Shown here: positions 50,784 through 59,089 of the stretch, piece after piece
How positions within the stretch are numbered: the stretch's first letter is position 1
Layout of the letters: every line of letters begins with the position of its first letter
Source of the DNA: Pyxidicoccus caerfyrddinensis
Lineage (GTDB): Bacteria; Myxococcota; Myxococcia; Myxococcales; Myxococcaceae
DNA length: 64,000 nucleotides
Assembly: GCF_010894405.1 (NCBI RefSeq)
Contig: NZ_JAAIYA010000006.1
Span: 1 to 64,000, forward strand
Direction: 5' to 3'
Translations under genes and position numbers: made by a program
The notes under the pieces: generated by a model
Told to the model about the DNA's origin: nothing
What the model saw: only the letters and a program-made list of their open reading frames with translations
The model's database searches: none

Positions 50784-51074
50784 ATGGCGGACACTCCGAA
50801 GCCCCCGGACATGCAGTTGCAGATACAGATAGACGAGGACGTGGCCAATGGTCAGTACGTGAACATGGCCCTGGTGAACCACTCCGACACCGAGTTCACC
50901 CTGGACTTCATCTACGTCCAGCCCCAGGTCCCCAAGGCCCGGGTCCGCTCCCGCATCATCACCAACCCCAAGCACATGAAGCGCCTGGTGGCGGCCATGC
51001 AGGACAACATCGCTCGCTACGAGGCGAAGTACGGCGCCATCGTCCTGCGCGAGGACGACAGCGGCATGCACTGA
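50784..51074 (+). CDS. DUF3467 family protein
   Basis: A 96-residue cytoplasmic protein matching the DUF3467 pattern almost along its full length: VANGQYVNMALVNHSDTEF, TLDFIYVQPQ, VRSRIITNPKHMKRLV and AMQDNIARYEAKYG. The family is widespread in bacteria and of unknown function, thought to form a small beta-rich subunit. It ends 15 bp from a convergent lipoprotein gene. A start at 50770 (ATG) is possible. Confidence 0.85.
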   Translation: MADTPKPPDMQLQIQIDEDVANGQYVNMALVNHSDTEFTLDFIYVQPQVPKARVRSRIITNPKHMKRLVAAMQDNIARYEAKYGAIVLREDDSGMH

Positions 51075-51089
51075 CGGACGTCCGGCGCC

Positions 51090-51830
51090 CTACGAGTGCT
51101 GCTCGGCCGGCTGCCGGGGCGCGGCCGCGCCTTCCGGCGGCTGCTGTGTGGGCAGCGGCGGGGCGTCGGGCACCTCTTGCGGGGGCAGCTCATGCACCCC
51201 CTCTTCCTCCTCCTCCCGCATGGAAGGGTGCTGGCGCTCGGCGAGGTACGCGTCGACGCGCCGCTCCAGGTAGGAGGCCATCTCCGGGGACACCCGGGCC
51301 AGCAGGGCCCACTCGAAGTCGCCGGCGCGGTAGAGGTGGGGCTTCGTCGGGGACATGGGCTCACCCATCACATACGAGCCGGCCTGTCCCGAGGAGCCGG
51401 CGTTGCTCTTGCTGCCGCCTCCCTCGGACCCGCCCTCCTTGCCCTCCCGCGTGCCGGCGAAGCTGCCCGGGTGCGAGGGCGCCAGGCCGTTGGTGGTGTA
51501 GGCCATGCGGTACGCGCGCACCATGGTGCGGCCGTTCTCCAGCCGGACCGCCTGCACCAGCATGCGCGACCAGCTCGCGCCTATCTCGATGCTGCCCTCA
51601 ATCTTCCACGAGGTGTGCACGTAGAGCGGGTCGGAGCTGGGGAGCAGCCGATACCCCCGCTCGCTGAGGATTTCCCGCGACGCCGTCAGCAGGGCCTCCG
51701 GCGGGAGCTTGTAGACGGCGTGGCTGCCGGTCCCCTCCAGCAACTCCTGGCGAGGGTCCCGGGTCGTGGCGCAGCCCGAGGCTCCCAGCACGAGCCCGAC
51801 GGCCACCAGCAGTACGAGACGCCGCTTCAT
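51090..51830 (-). CDS. Lipoprotein of unknown function
   Basis: A 246-residue lipoprotein (MKRRLVLLVAVGLVLGASGC, lipidated Cys20). The folded part is residues about 28-195, with a Gly/Ser-rich loop (KEGGSEGGGSKSNAGSS) inside it; the tail is acidic and Pro/Gln-rich. No family is recognised. It is divergent from the secreted protein at 52061 across a 230-bp region with no clear motif. Confidence 0.65.
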   Translation of the reverse strand: MKRRLVLLVAVGLVLGASGCATTRDPRQELLEGTGSHAVYKLPPEALLTASREILSERGYRLLPSSDPLYVHTSWKIEGSIEIGASWSRMLVQAVRLENGRTMVRAYRMAYTTNGLAPSHPGSFAGTREGKEGGSEGGGSKSNAGSSGQAGSYVMGEPMSPTKPHLYRAGDFEWALLARVSPEMASYLERRVDAYLAERQHPSMREEEEEGVHELPPQEVPDAPPLPTQQPPEGAAAPRQPAEQHS

Positions 51831-52060
51831 GACAGACCCACCTTGTCCCCGGCCCGGGGTGGAAAGGAATCCGGCGGCCTGGGGAGGCGGAGCCGGATGG
51901 CCTCGGATAGAACGCTCGGCCCCACGAAACATATCGCACAAGCCGCGCCCGTTTCCCCAATCACAGCGTGGCGCGGCGCACCGCGCTCACGGCGCCCGGG
52001 ACACTCCCGGCCGCTGCCCCCTGGCCACACGGCCCGGGCCGGCGCAGACTCGGGGGTATC

Positions 52061-52801
52061 GTGCTCCGAATCCTCGTGCCGCTCTTCGTGCTGCTGTGCG
52101 CCTCTTCCGCGTCCGCCCAATGCCTGGGAGACGGCGTGCAGCTCTTCCCCACGCCGGGCGCCATCGTCCCCACCAACACGCGCTTCCTGCTGGAGGGCGT
52201 GGGCACCGCGCGCCCGCAGGTGGCGGCGCTGGTGGGCAAGAAGCTGCGGCTGGTGGCCGACAAGCACGTGGTGGAGGTGAAGGCGCTGCGCGGCTGGGAG
52301 AGCAGCCTGGGCCGGGCCACCGTCATCCTCAAGGTGAGCGGGAAGCTGGAGCCGGACACGCGCTACACGCTGCGTGTGGACGAGGTGATTCCCAACGTCA
52401 TGGTGCTCAACGGCCCCAGCACGGTGCTGCCCGAGTGGCGCACGGGCAAGGGCCCCGACGGCTTCGCCCCGAAGTGGCTGAAGCGGCCCGCCGTGTCCGA
52501 GGGCATCCTCCGGCGCACGCCCCAGGGCACCGCCCGCTTCGTCCGGCTCAACCTGTCCTTGCGCGAGGAGAGCCCCGCCTACCTCGTGGTGAAGCTGGAG
52601 CCCCGGCGTCCGGGCCCCAGCGTCCAGCAGTACGTGGTGCCGGTGCACAACAACACCGCCTTCATCGGCCACGAGGCGTGCAGCGGCACCTTCGCCATGG
52701 AGGACGGGCGCAGCTACCGCGCCCGAATCGAGGCCTTCGACTCCGCGGGCCAGATGGCCCCACCCGTACCGCCCGTGGACTTCGAGGCCCCCGCGGAATG
52801 A
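52061..52801 (+). CDS. Secreted protein of unknown function
   Basis: A 246-residue exported protein starting at GTG 52061 behind GGGGG, with signal peptide ILVPLFVLLCASSASAQ. The mature protein appears to be two Ig-like beta domains (FLLEGVGTARPQVAALV, LEPDTRYTLRV, YLVVKLEPRR, YRARIEAFDSAGQM). An N-terminal start at 51968 would put the signal peptide inside the protein and is rejected. No enzyme motifs are seen. Confidence 0.65.
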   Translation: MLRILVPLFVLLCASSASAQCLGDGVQLFPTPGAIVPTNTRFLLEGVGTARPQVAALVGKKLRLVADKHVVEVKALRGWESSLGRATVILKVSGKLEPDTRYTLRVDEVIPNVMVLNGPSTVLPEWRTGKGPDGFAPKWLKRPAVSEGILRRTPQGTARFVRLNLSLREESPAYLVVKLEPRRPGPSVQQYVVPVHNNTAFIGHEACSGTFAMEDGRSYRARIEAFDSAGQMAPPVPPVDFEAPAE

Positions 52802-52883
52802 GGCGGGGCGGGGGAGGTGACTCCCGCTACCGTAGGGGTGCGAAGATGCGGCGCTCCCTCTTCACACCCCGAGGTCTCCGTTC

Positions 52884-53735
52884 ATGTCGCAGCGTCCCTT
52901 CCGCTTCCTCGCCGCCCTGTCCACCGCGTTCCTGCTCGCCGCCTGTGGTGGAGATGACGACGGCGACGGGGACTCCGGCGAGCCCACCCGCACCACGCTG
53001 AAGGCCGCGGCCGACCAGTACTGGGGCGCGCCGCGCTTCTCGCCGGACAGCTCCCGCATCGCCTTCGTGCGCGCGCTCCAGCAGGGCGACACGTACGAGG
53101 TGGCGGTGATGAAGGCGGATGGCACCGACGTCCGCATGCTGGCCGGCGACGGCACCTACCTGACGGGCCTCGCGTGGAGCCCGGACGGCACCCGCGTCTA
53201 CTACTCCGGCGACGAGGGCATCTTCAGCATCCCCGCCGTGGGCGGCACGGCGGTGCGCGAGTACGACGCCTTCGCCGCGTCGGCGCTGGACGTGTCGCCG
53301 GACGGCAAGAAGCTCGTCTACGGCGTCAATGGCAGCGGGCTGTCCATCCTCGACCTGACCACGCACACGGTGCAGTCGCTCAACGACGACGGCTCGGCGC
53401 CGGCCTTCTCGCCGGACGGCAAGCGGCTGGCGTACGTCGACAGCCCGGAGTTCGACGTGCATGAGGTTCGCGTCCTCACGCTCGCCACGGGAGAGAGCAC
53501 CCTGGTGTCGGCCGACGCCAGCTACCTGTCCACGGCGGACTGGCTGCCCGACGGCCGGCTCGCCGCCCTCACCGGGGACGGCATCTCGCTCTTCGACCTG
53601 TCGGGCGCGACGCCGCAGGGCACGCTGGTGCGCGACCAGTTCGCGGCGAAGGAGCTGGATGTCTCCCCGGACGGCAAGAAGATGGTGTACGCCATCAACG
53701 GGCAGGCCGACCTCTACGTGCTGACGGGCTTCTGA
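52884..53735 (+). CDS. TolB-like propeller lipoprotein
   Basis: A 283-residue lipoprotein (signal ending LLAAC, lipidated Cys21, then an acidic DDDGDGD stretch). The body is a six-bladed TolB-type propeller: FSPDSSRIAFVR, WSPDGTRVYYSG, VSPDGKKLVYGV, FSPDGKRLAYVD, WLPDGRLAALTG and VSPDGKKMVYAI recur every 40-45 residues. It probably binds a partner at the outer-membrane inner face. hemF begins 25 bp downstream. Confidence 0.85.
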   Translation: MSQRPFRFLAALSTAFLLAACGGDDDGDGDSGEPTRTTLKAAADQYWGAPRFSPDSSRIAFVRALQQGDTYEVAVMKADGTDVRMLAGDGTYLTGLAWSPDGTRVYYSGDEGIFSIPAVGGTAVREYDAFAASALDVSPDGKKLVYGVNGSGLSILDLTTHTVQSLNDDGSAPAFSPDGKRLAYVDSPEFDVHEVRVLTLATGESTLVSADASYLSTADWLPDGRLAALTGDGISLFDLSGATPQGTLVRDQFAAKELDVSPDGKKMVYAINGQADLYVLTGF

Positions 53736-53760
53736 GCGGCGGGCCTTCCCCGGAGGGTGC

Positions 53761-54669
53761 ATGACGACGGTGGACGTGGAGAGCCTCAAGCAGCGGATGG
53801 CCGCCTTCACGCTGACGCTGCAGGACGAAATCTGCGGCGCGCTGGAGCGGCTGGATGGCACGGCGCGCTTTCGCGAGGACCCGTGGACCCGTCCCGGCGG
53901 CGGCGGCGGGCGCAGCCGCGTGCTGGAGGACGGCGCCGTGCTGGAGAAGGCCGGCGTCAACACGTCCATCGTGTACGGCGAGTTGGAGGAGCAGTTCGCC
54001 CAGAAGCTCCAGGGAGAGGGCCGCACCTTCTGGGCGGGTGGCATCTCCCTGGTGCTGCACCCGCGCAACCCGCATGTGCCCACCGTGCACGCCAACTACC
54101 GCTTCATCCACCAGGGCGGGAAGGCGTGGTTCGGCGGTGGCGCGGACCTGACGCCGTACTACCTCTATGAAGAGGACGCGGCGCACTTCCACCGCACGCA
54201 CAAGGCCGCGTGCGACAGGCACGACCCGGCGTACTACCCGCGCTTCAAGGCCGCGTGTGACAAGTACTTCCACCTGCGCCACCGCGAGGAGTCGCGCGGC
54301 GTGGGCGGCATCTTCTTCGAGAACATGGGCGGCGACTTGGAGAAGGAGTTCGCCTTCGTGCAGGACTGCGGCCGGGCCTTCCTCGCCGCTTACCTGCCCA
54401 TCGCCGAGCGGCGCAAGGACACGCCCGTCACCGAGGCCCAGCGCTTCTGGCAGGAAGTGCGGCGCGGGCGCTACGTGGAGTTCAACCTCGTCTATGACCG
54501 GGGCACCGTCTTCGGCCTGGAGACGCGCGGGCGCACGGAGTCCATCCTCATGTCGCTGCCGCCGCAGGTGCGCTGGCGCTATGACCACCATCCGGAGCCC
54601 GGTTCCTGGGAGGCGCGGCTGGTGGAGGTGCTCCGCCACCCGCGTGACTGGGCGGGGCAGGGGGGCTGA
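53761..54669 (+). CDS. hemF: Oxygen-dependent coproporphyrinogen III oxidase
   Basis: HemF oxidatively decarboxylates coproporphyrinogen III to protoporphyrinogen IX in heme synthesis. This 302-residue protein has normal length and family signatures: EDPWTRPGGGGGRSRVLEDG near 40-60, NPHVPTVHANYRF, WFGGGADLTPYYLYEEDA, GVGGIFFENM, and RRGRYVEFNLVYDRGTVFGL with the conserved C-terminal GRTESILMSLPP. The organism is therefore probably aerobic. The next gene begins 6 bp after the stop. Confidence 0.97.
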   Translation: MTTVDVESLKQRMAAFTLTLQDEICGALERLDGTARFREDPWTRPGGGGGRSRVLEDGAVLEKAGVNTSIVYGELEEQFAQKLQGEGRTFWAGGISLVLHPRNPHVPTVHANYRFIHQGGKAWFGGGADLTPYYLYEEDAAHFHRTHKAACDRHDPAYYPRFKAACDKYFHLRHREESRGVGGIFFENMGGDLEKEFAFVQDCGRAFLAAYLPIAERRKDTPVTEAQRFWQEVRRGRYVEFNLVYDRGTVFGLETRGRTESILMSLPPQVRWRYDHHPEPGSWEARLVEVLRHPRDWAGQGG

Positions 54670-54675
54670 AGGCGC

Positions 54676-55185
54676 ATGCGCTCGCGCAAGAAGCTGATGG
54701 CCATCGTCGCCGGGCTGGTGGTGCTGGGCCTCGCCGTCTGGGGCTGGCTCTACTACCGGGGCATGCGCGCGCTGGGCGAGGGCCTGGCCAATGACGGCCG
54801 GGGCGGTGGCCTCTTCAAGGCCGACAAGCCCACCGACACGGAGGCGCGCATCAACGTGCTCGCGCTGTGTGACGCGGTGCAGAGCTACCGCGACGAGCAC
54901 GGCACATACGTCGTCGCGGGCCCCACGCCGAAGGAGGTGCCGCGCGGCGGCACGCCGGTGCCCTTCCCCAAGGAGGAGCCCTTCCAGCACATCGGCTTCG
55001 AGCCGGGCGAGGAGGTGCGCTTCCAGTATGAGGTGGTGGTGCAGGAGAGCCCGGTGGGCGAGCCCGAGGTGTCCTGCCTCGCGCGCGGCGACTTCGATGG
55101 GGACGGGCAGAACTCCGTCTACCGCGTCCGTCTGGATTCGAACGGAATGACGACGCCCGTCGAAGTCGAGCACGAGGGCGAGTAG
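54676..55185 (+). CDS. Membrane-anchored pilin-like small protein
   Basis: A 169-residue protein with one N-terminal membrane helix (IVAGLVVLGLAVWGWLYY) and a small periplasmic domain. The spacing RINVLALCDAVQSYRDEHGTY after the helix resembles the head region of type IV pilins and pseudopilins, but no type III signal peptidase site with conserved Glu5 is visible. The domain ends with a calcium-like DFDGDGQNSVY. It begins 6 bp after hemF. Role unknown. Confidence 0.6.
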   Translation: MRSRKKLMAIVAGLVVLGLAVWGWLYYRGMRALGEGLANDGRGGGLFKADKPTDTEARINVLALCDAVQSYRDEHGTYVVAGPTPKEVPRGGTPVPFPKEEPFQHIGFEPGEEVRFQYEVVVQESPVGEPEVSCLARGDFDGDGQNSVYRVRLDSNGMTTPVEVEHEGE

Positions 55186-55222
55186 CCCGCCGCCGCAACC
55201 CCGGGCACGCTCCGCCCGAGAA

Positions 55223-55258
55223 TCCGGCAACGGACCCTCTCGAAATGTCCGGTAACGG
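55223..55258 (+). promoter_or_regulatory. Direct repeat upstream of the DUF-like membrane protein gene
   Basis: TCCGGCAACGG (55223-55233) and TCCGGTAACGG (55248-55258) are 25 bp apart, one difference. They lie 65 to 100 bp before the preferred start codon 55323 and look like two binding sites on nearly the same face of the helix. Confidence 0.35.
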
Positions 55259-55322
55259 CACGGCACTCCCGCGGGAGTTAGGCTCCAGGCGTCCACTCTC
55301 CGCGGCTGGTGAGGCATCCCCC

Positions 55323-56231
55323 ATGTCTGCCTTCCGAATCCCCTCCGCCCTCGGGCGCCTCCTCACCACCTCCCTGGGAGGCGGTGACGCCGCGCAGCGC
55401 GTCCCCCAGCCGAAAGAGGCCGCGCCCCGCCCGCGCCAGGGCGACATCTTCCGCAACCAGCCGCCCCCGCCCGCGGGCCGTCCCCCGCTGGCCGGTGACG
55501 AGCGCCCCCCGGTGAAGTCCGTGGAGGAGCTGGTGCCGCCCGGCCTGGAGGAGACGGCCGGCCAGGAGGAGCTGGGCCACCGCTTCGGCTCGGACGCCGC
55601 GCTGCTCGCCGCGCACCTCAAGCCCTCGCAGCTGTCCGGCTCGGAGCGCGCCACGCGCCTGTGGGCCTTCTTCGCCGCCTACGCGGAGACGGCCGCGGCC
55701 AAACCTCCTCAAGAGGAGGCGAAGGCCGCCTTCAAGGAGGCACTCGAGAGTCAGGGCTTCGCCGAGCTGCGCGACGCGCACACCCAGGAGAACGGCGTGG
55801 ACCGGGGGCTGTGGGTGCTCAACGCCCGCTCCCCGGACGAGGCCCGCGAGCGCGCCGCCAGCGTCCGCCTGGAGCCCCCTCCGGACGTCCGCCACTCCGA
55901 GGCCGCCTCCCGTCAGGACAGCCCGGCGGCCGACCAGGCGACCGCTCTCCCGTCCGGCGCCCGCGCTTCAGAGGCCCTGAGGGGCATGCACGTCCCCATC
56001 GCCCTGGAGGCCCGCGAGGCGAACGTGGAAGCGGAGGACCCCGAGGAGGTCCACAAGCGGAAGACGAACCGCCGGCTGGGGAAGCGGATGCTGTGGAACG
56101 TGCTCCACCGCTTCCGCGCGGACCCGGAGGACGGCGCCGTGGCCGATGCCAACTGGGACCGGGCGACCTTTGGAGCCATGCTCGCCCTGGCCGCCATCGC
56201 CCTCATGGTGGCCGCGCTCGTGAGCCTCTAG
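55323..56231 (+). CDS. Pro/Ala-rich protein with a C-terminal membrane anchor
   Basis: A 302-residue protein of low-complexity appearance. The N-terminal 80 residues are Pro-rich, the middle is charged and helical (about 100-180), and the end is one membrane helix (MLALAAIALMVAALVSL) after a basic KRKTNRRLGKRM stretch, so it is tail-anchored with most of the protein in the cytoplasm. Start 55323 follows GGTGAGG; 55245 would place the direct repeat inside the gene. No family is recognised. Confidence 0.6.
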   Translation: MSAFRIPSALGRLLTTSLGGGDAAQRVPQPKEAAPRPRQGDIFRNQPPPPAGRPPLAGDERPPVKSVEELVPPGLEETAGQEELGHRFGSDAALLAAHLKPSQLSGSERATRLWAFFAAYAETAAAKPPQEEAKAAFKEALESQGFAELRDAHTQENGVDRGLWVLNARSPDEARERAASVRLEPPPDVRHSEAASRQDSPAADQATALPSGARASEALRGMHVPIALEAREANVEAEDPEEVHKRKTNRRLGKRMLWNVLHRFRADPEDGAVADANWDRATFGAMLALAAIALMVAALVSL

Positions 56232-56307
56232 GGCCGCCCACCGGCGAACCCCCCGCTCGCGCGAATCACTATGGCGGACGCCGGCTTGTGGTACGTTGCC
56301 GCACCCA

Positions 56308-56922
56308 TTGGCTACCGACGACCTTACACTCGTCAAGCGCGTCCGGAGCGGCGACCAACGCGCATTCAAGCTCCTCGTCGAGCGTTACCAGCGCAAGGTG
56401 TACGCCGTTGCCCTGGGCATGCTGAAGGACAAGGAAGAAGCGATGGACGTCTCCCAGGAGGCGTTCGTCAAGGTCTACAAGTACCTGGACCACTTCAAGG
56501 GCGACTCGTCCTTCTACACCTGGCTCTACCGCATCACCGTCAACATCTGCATTGACGTGATTCGCAAGCGCGGCGGAGGCGGTGAGCACGTCGAGTTCGA
56601 CGAGACGCAGGACATGGACCTGTCCGAGGCCCGCATCGGCGCGCTCGGCAGCCGCCTGGGCACCAACCCCCAGAAGAGCGCCCTGCGCCGCGAACTGGCG
56701 GAGAAAATCCAGGAGGCCCTGGCCACCGTGCCGGAGAAGCACCGCGCCATCCTCCTGCTCCGGGAGATCGAGGGAATGTCCTACGAGGACCTGGCCCGGA
56801 CGTTGGATATCCCCAAGGGCACGGTGATGAGCCGCCTGTTCCATGCCCGGGCCAAGGTTCAGAAAATCCTGAGTGAATACCTGGAGTTGGACGAAGCGAA
56901 GAGCGGAGTGGGGAACGAGTGA
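56308..56922 (+). CDS. rpoE1: ECF-type RNA polymerase sigma factor (RpoE-like)
   Basis: A sigma factor of about 204 residues with region 2 (GDQRAFKLLVERYQRKVYAVALGMLKDKEEAMDVSQEAFVKVYKYL, FYTWLYRITVNICIDVIRKR) and region 4 (LAEKIQEALATVPEKHRAIL, EIEGMSYEDLARTLDIPKGTVMSRLFHAR). The start is not ATG: TTG 56308 or TTG 56296 are the in-frame choices, and neither has a good ribosome site, so expression is probably low. The next gene encodes a zinc-finger membrane protein, the expected anti-sigma factor. The order resembles the rpoE1 locus of Myxococcus xanthus, hence the symbol. Its stop is 64 bp from the partner gene. Confidence 0.88.
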   Translation: MATDDLTLVKRVRSGDQRAFKLLVERYQRKVYAVALGMLKDKEEAMDVSQEAFVKVYKYLDHFKGDSSFYTWLYRITVNICIDVIRKRGGGGEHVEFDETQDMDLSEARIGALGSRLGTNPQKSALRRELAEKIQEALATVPEKHRAILLLREIEGMSYEDLARTLDIPKGTVMSRLFHARAKVQKILSEYLELDEAKSGVGNE

Positions 56923-56986
56923 GCGGGCCTCGAATATCTGAGGGAGCCCTGCGTCCCAATTTTCGCACTCCCCACCAGGAAGCAGG

Positions 56987-57652
56987 GTGAAGGTCATGGC
57001 CGGAAATCCCGCGTGTGAGCGTTTCGTCCCAATGCTCTCCCCGTACGTCGACGGGGAACTGACGCCCGCCGAGCGCATCAACGTGGAGCGTCACCTGGGC
57101 GCGTGTCGCGACTGCACCGGGCGCACGGCGGACCTGCGGGCCGAGTCGGGACTGCTCCGGGTGGGCCTGGACATGGCCGTGGACGACGTCGACTTCAAGG
57201 ACTTCGCCCAGAAGGTCATGGCCCGGGTGACGCCGGAGAAGCCGCCCCTCATCGAGCGGATGAAGCTGGCGCTGTCGGAGATGTTCCTCTACCAGCGCAC
57301 GGCGATGATTTCGTCGCTCGCCACCGCCGCCGTGCTGGTGCTGGTGGCGCTGCCGCTGCTGATGAGTGACAGGGCCCCGGTGGGCTACGCGGCCGAGCGC
57401 ATGACGGTGAAGTCCATCCAGCCCTACCAGAACGCGAACGCGCGCGTCGCGCCGGTGGTGATGGAGACGGACAACGGCGGTACCATCATCTGGCTGGTGG
57501 ATGAGGAGTCGGGTGACACCTCGTCTTCCGGCAAGGACGACGAGGAGCTGGAGGAGGAGATTGGCGGCGGCATGTCTCCGGACGGTGACGGGCTCAAGCG
57601 GCCCGCGCGCCCGGGGACGGACGCCCCACGGCCGTCGGGAGGTCCCCTGTGA
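56987..57652 (+). CDS. Membrane-anchored zinc-finger anti-sigma factor
   Basis: A 221-residue protein with an N-terminal zf-HC2 domain (YVDGELTPAERINVERHLGACRDC, ligands H-x3-C-x2-C), one membrane helix at about 105-125 (MISSLATAAVLVLVALPLLM) and an acidic, Gly-rich periplasmic tail. This layout binds an ECF sigma factor in the cytoplasm and senses the envelope. It is next to the sigma gene. GTG 56987 follows AGGA; ATG 56996 is an alternative. Its stop overlaps the next start (GTGA at 57649-57652). Confidence 0.85.
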   Translation: MKVMAGNPACERFVPMLSPYVDGELTPAERINVERHLGACRDCTGRTADLRAESGLLRVGLDMAVDDVDFKDFAQKVMARVTPEKPPLIERMKLALSEMFLYQRTAMISSLATAAVLVLVALPLLMSDRAPVGYAAERMTVKSIQPYQNANARVAPVVMETDNGGTIIWLVDEESGDTSSSGKDDEELEEEIGGGMSPDGDGLKRPARPGTDAPRPSGGPL

Positions 57653-58104
57653 GAATGCACGCTGTGTCGAGTCGCCTGGTGCTGGCCCTGCTGGGAGTCG
57701 GGTTGCTCTTGCCCGTGGCGGCCCGCGCCCAGGACGAGAAGGTCCAGGTCCAGGCGGAGGTGGTGCTCGCCTCGAAGAAGGGCTCCGAGGTGGAGCCCCC
57801 CGAGCTGGCGAAGATGAAGGAGCAGTTCCAGAAGCAGAGCCTGAACTTCACGTCCTTCAAGCGCCTGTCGCTGCAGGTGCTCGAGGTGTCGGCGAAGCAG
57901 CCCACCGAGCTGAAGCTGCCCAACGGCACCAACGCGACGCTGCAGCTGCTGGGCATGAAGGACGGCATCGCCACGGTGCGCATGTCCATCCCGCGCAAGG
58001 CCACGCTGGACGTGGAGCTGGGGCGGCAGGGCACCGTCTATCAGATGGCCGGCAAGTACGTGGGCGGCGAGCTCATCCTCGTCCTGGCCCCGCCGGCGAA
58101 GTAG
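57649..58104 (+). CDS. Secreted protein of the sigma-factor operon
   Basis: A 151-residue exported protein (signal ending ARAQ) with a small beta-rich body: VQVQAEVVLASKK, LQVLEVSAKQPTEL, ATLQLLGMKDGIATVRM. Translation is coupled to the anti-sigma gene. It is probably an envelope component under control of the sigma factor, possibly modulating the anti-sigma periplasmic tail. No family is recognised. ATG 57655 is an alternative start. Confidence 0.65.
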   Translation: MRMHAVSSRLVLALLGVGLLLPVAARAQDEKVQVQAEVVLASKKGSEVEPPELAKMKEQFQKQSLNFTSFKRLSLQVLEVSAKQPTELKLPNGTNATLQLLGMKDGIATVRMSIPRKATLDVELGRQGTVYQMAGKYVGGELILVLAPPAK

Positions 58105-58118
58105 TCGTTGCTCCCCGC

Positions 58119-58150
58119 GCGCCGCGTCCCTTCCAAAGGCGATGCGGCGC
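58119..58150. terminator. Hairpin between convergent operon and diiron-protein gene
   Basis: GCGCCGCGTC (58119-58128) pairs with GATGCGGCGC (58141-58150), one G-U wobble, 12-nt loop. It stands between genes ending at 58104 and 58167. Confidence 0.6.
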
Positions 58151-58166
58151 CCGGAGAGAGGGCCCT

Positions 58167-58985
58167 TCAGGCGGCGCGGTGGACGGAGACGTCCCGCACC
58201 CGGGGGCTCGGCGCCTCGTCCTCGTCCGTCAGGTCCACGTCGAGCTCCTCGGCGTCGTCTCGCGTCTCCAGCACCAATGGAGGCGGCAGCGGGACCTGGC
58301 GCGCGGCCACCGGCTCCTCGGCGCGCTCGCGCTCCAGATGGATGCGCAGCCCGTCGAACATCAAATCGAATGCGCCGTAGATGCGCTCCACCATGGCCAG
58401 CGCGTCGGCGCGGATGGCGGGCGCCAGCTCCATGGACTCCAGCTCCGCCGCCAGCTCCTCCTCGAACATGGCGTGCTGCGCCTCCGCCTTCATGTGGTGG
58501 TCGGAGAAGTACTTCAGCCGGTCGTCCGCGCCCTGCACCGCGGAGATGGTGGCGGTGCGGCCGAAGAAGACGTGGCTGGTGGACTCCAGCGCCCACAGCA
58601 GGACGATGCGCAGCCGGTCATCCACCTGGCGGTACACCTCGCTGATGATGGCGTAGGCCGCGTCGCGCGTCTTCACGTGCGCCTTGCCGTACATGGTGCC
58701 GATGCTCAGCGAGCCGCCGGTGAGCGCGGCGATGTCCTCCTCGAACCACTGGTCGTGGCCGCTCTCCTCCGAGTGGTGCCGCGTGGCGAGCGCCTTGAGG
58801 TGCGCGTCCTGGATGAAGTGCGCGTTGAGGCGCAGCACGTCCTGGAACGTCATCACCCAGAAGGTCAGGCGGGGGGCGAATGCCATCACCTGCTCGATGG
58901 GGCGGTCCATCTTCAAGTCGGAGAAGAACGGGTGTGAGGCGAACCGCGCCTCGCAAACGGCGATGTGTTGGAGCACGGCCTTCAT
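58167..58985 (-). CDS. Heme-oxygenase-like diiron-type protein
   Basis: A 272-residue mostly helical protein with the spacing of iron-containing redox enzymes of the heme-oxygenase-like (HDO/PF14518-like) group. H70/H71-SEES-GH gives E74xxH77, then E134 and H138 in LWALESTSH, then SDHHMKAEAQH with D162, H163/H164, E168 and H171. Members oxidise fatty acids or amino acids, or assemble cofactors. The C-terminal 40 residues are an acidic, Pro-rich tail. It lies convergent to the sigma operon. Function within the family cannot be predicted. Confidence 0.6.
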   Translation of the reverse strand: MKAVLQHIAVCEARFASHPFFSDLKMDRPIEQVMAFAPRLTFWVMTFQDVLRLNAHFIQDAHLKALATRHHSEESGHDQWFEEDIAALTGGSLSIGTMYGKAHVKTRDAAYAIISEVYRQVDDRLRIVLLWALESTSHVFFGRTATISAVQGADDRLKYFSDHHMKAEAQHAMFEEELAAELESMELAPAIRADALAMVERIYGAFDLMFDGLRIHLERERAEEPVAARQVPLPPPLVLETRDDAEELDVDLTDEDEAPSPRVRDVSVHRAA

Positions 58986-59089
58986 GGTGATTCCTCACGG
59001 TGTTGGGTCTCCGCCCCGGCCAGGCGGAGATGTCGGGAGCACTCACCCGCCGCGGGGAGCAGAGCGGGCGTCAAGGCGTGCGGCGTGCG

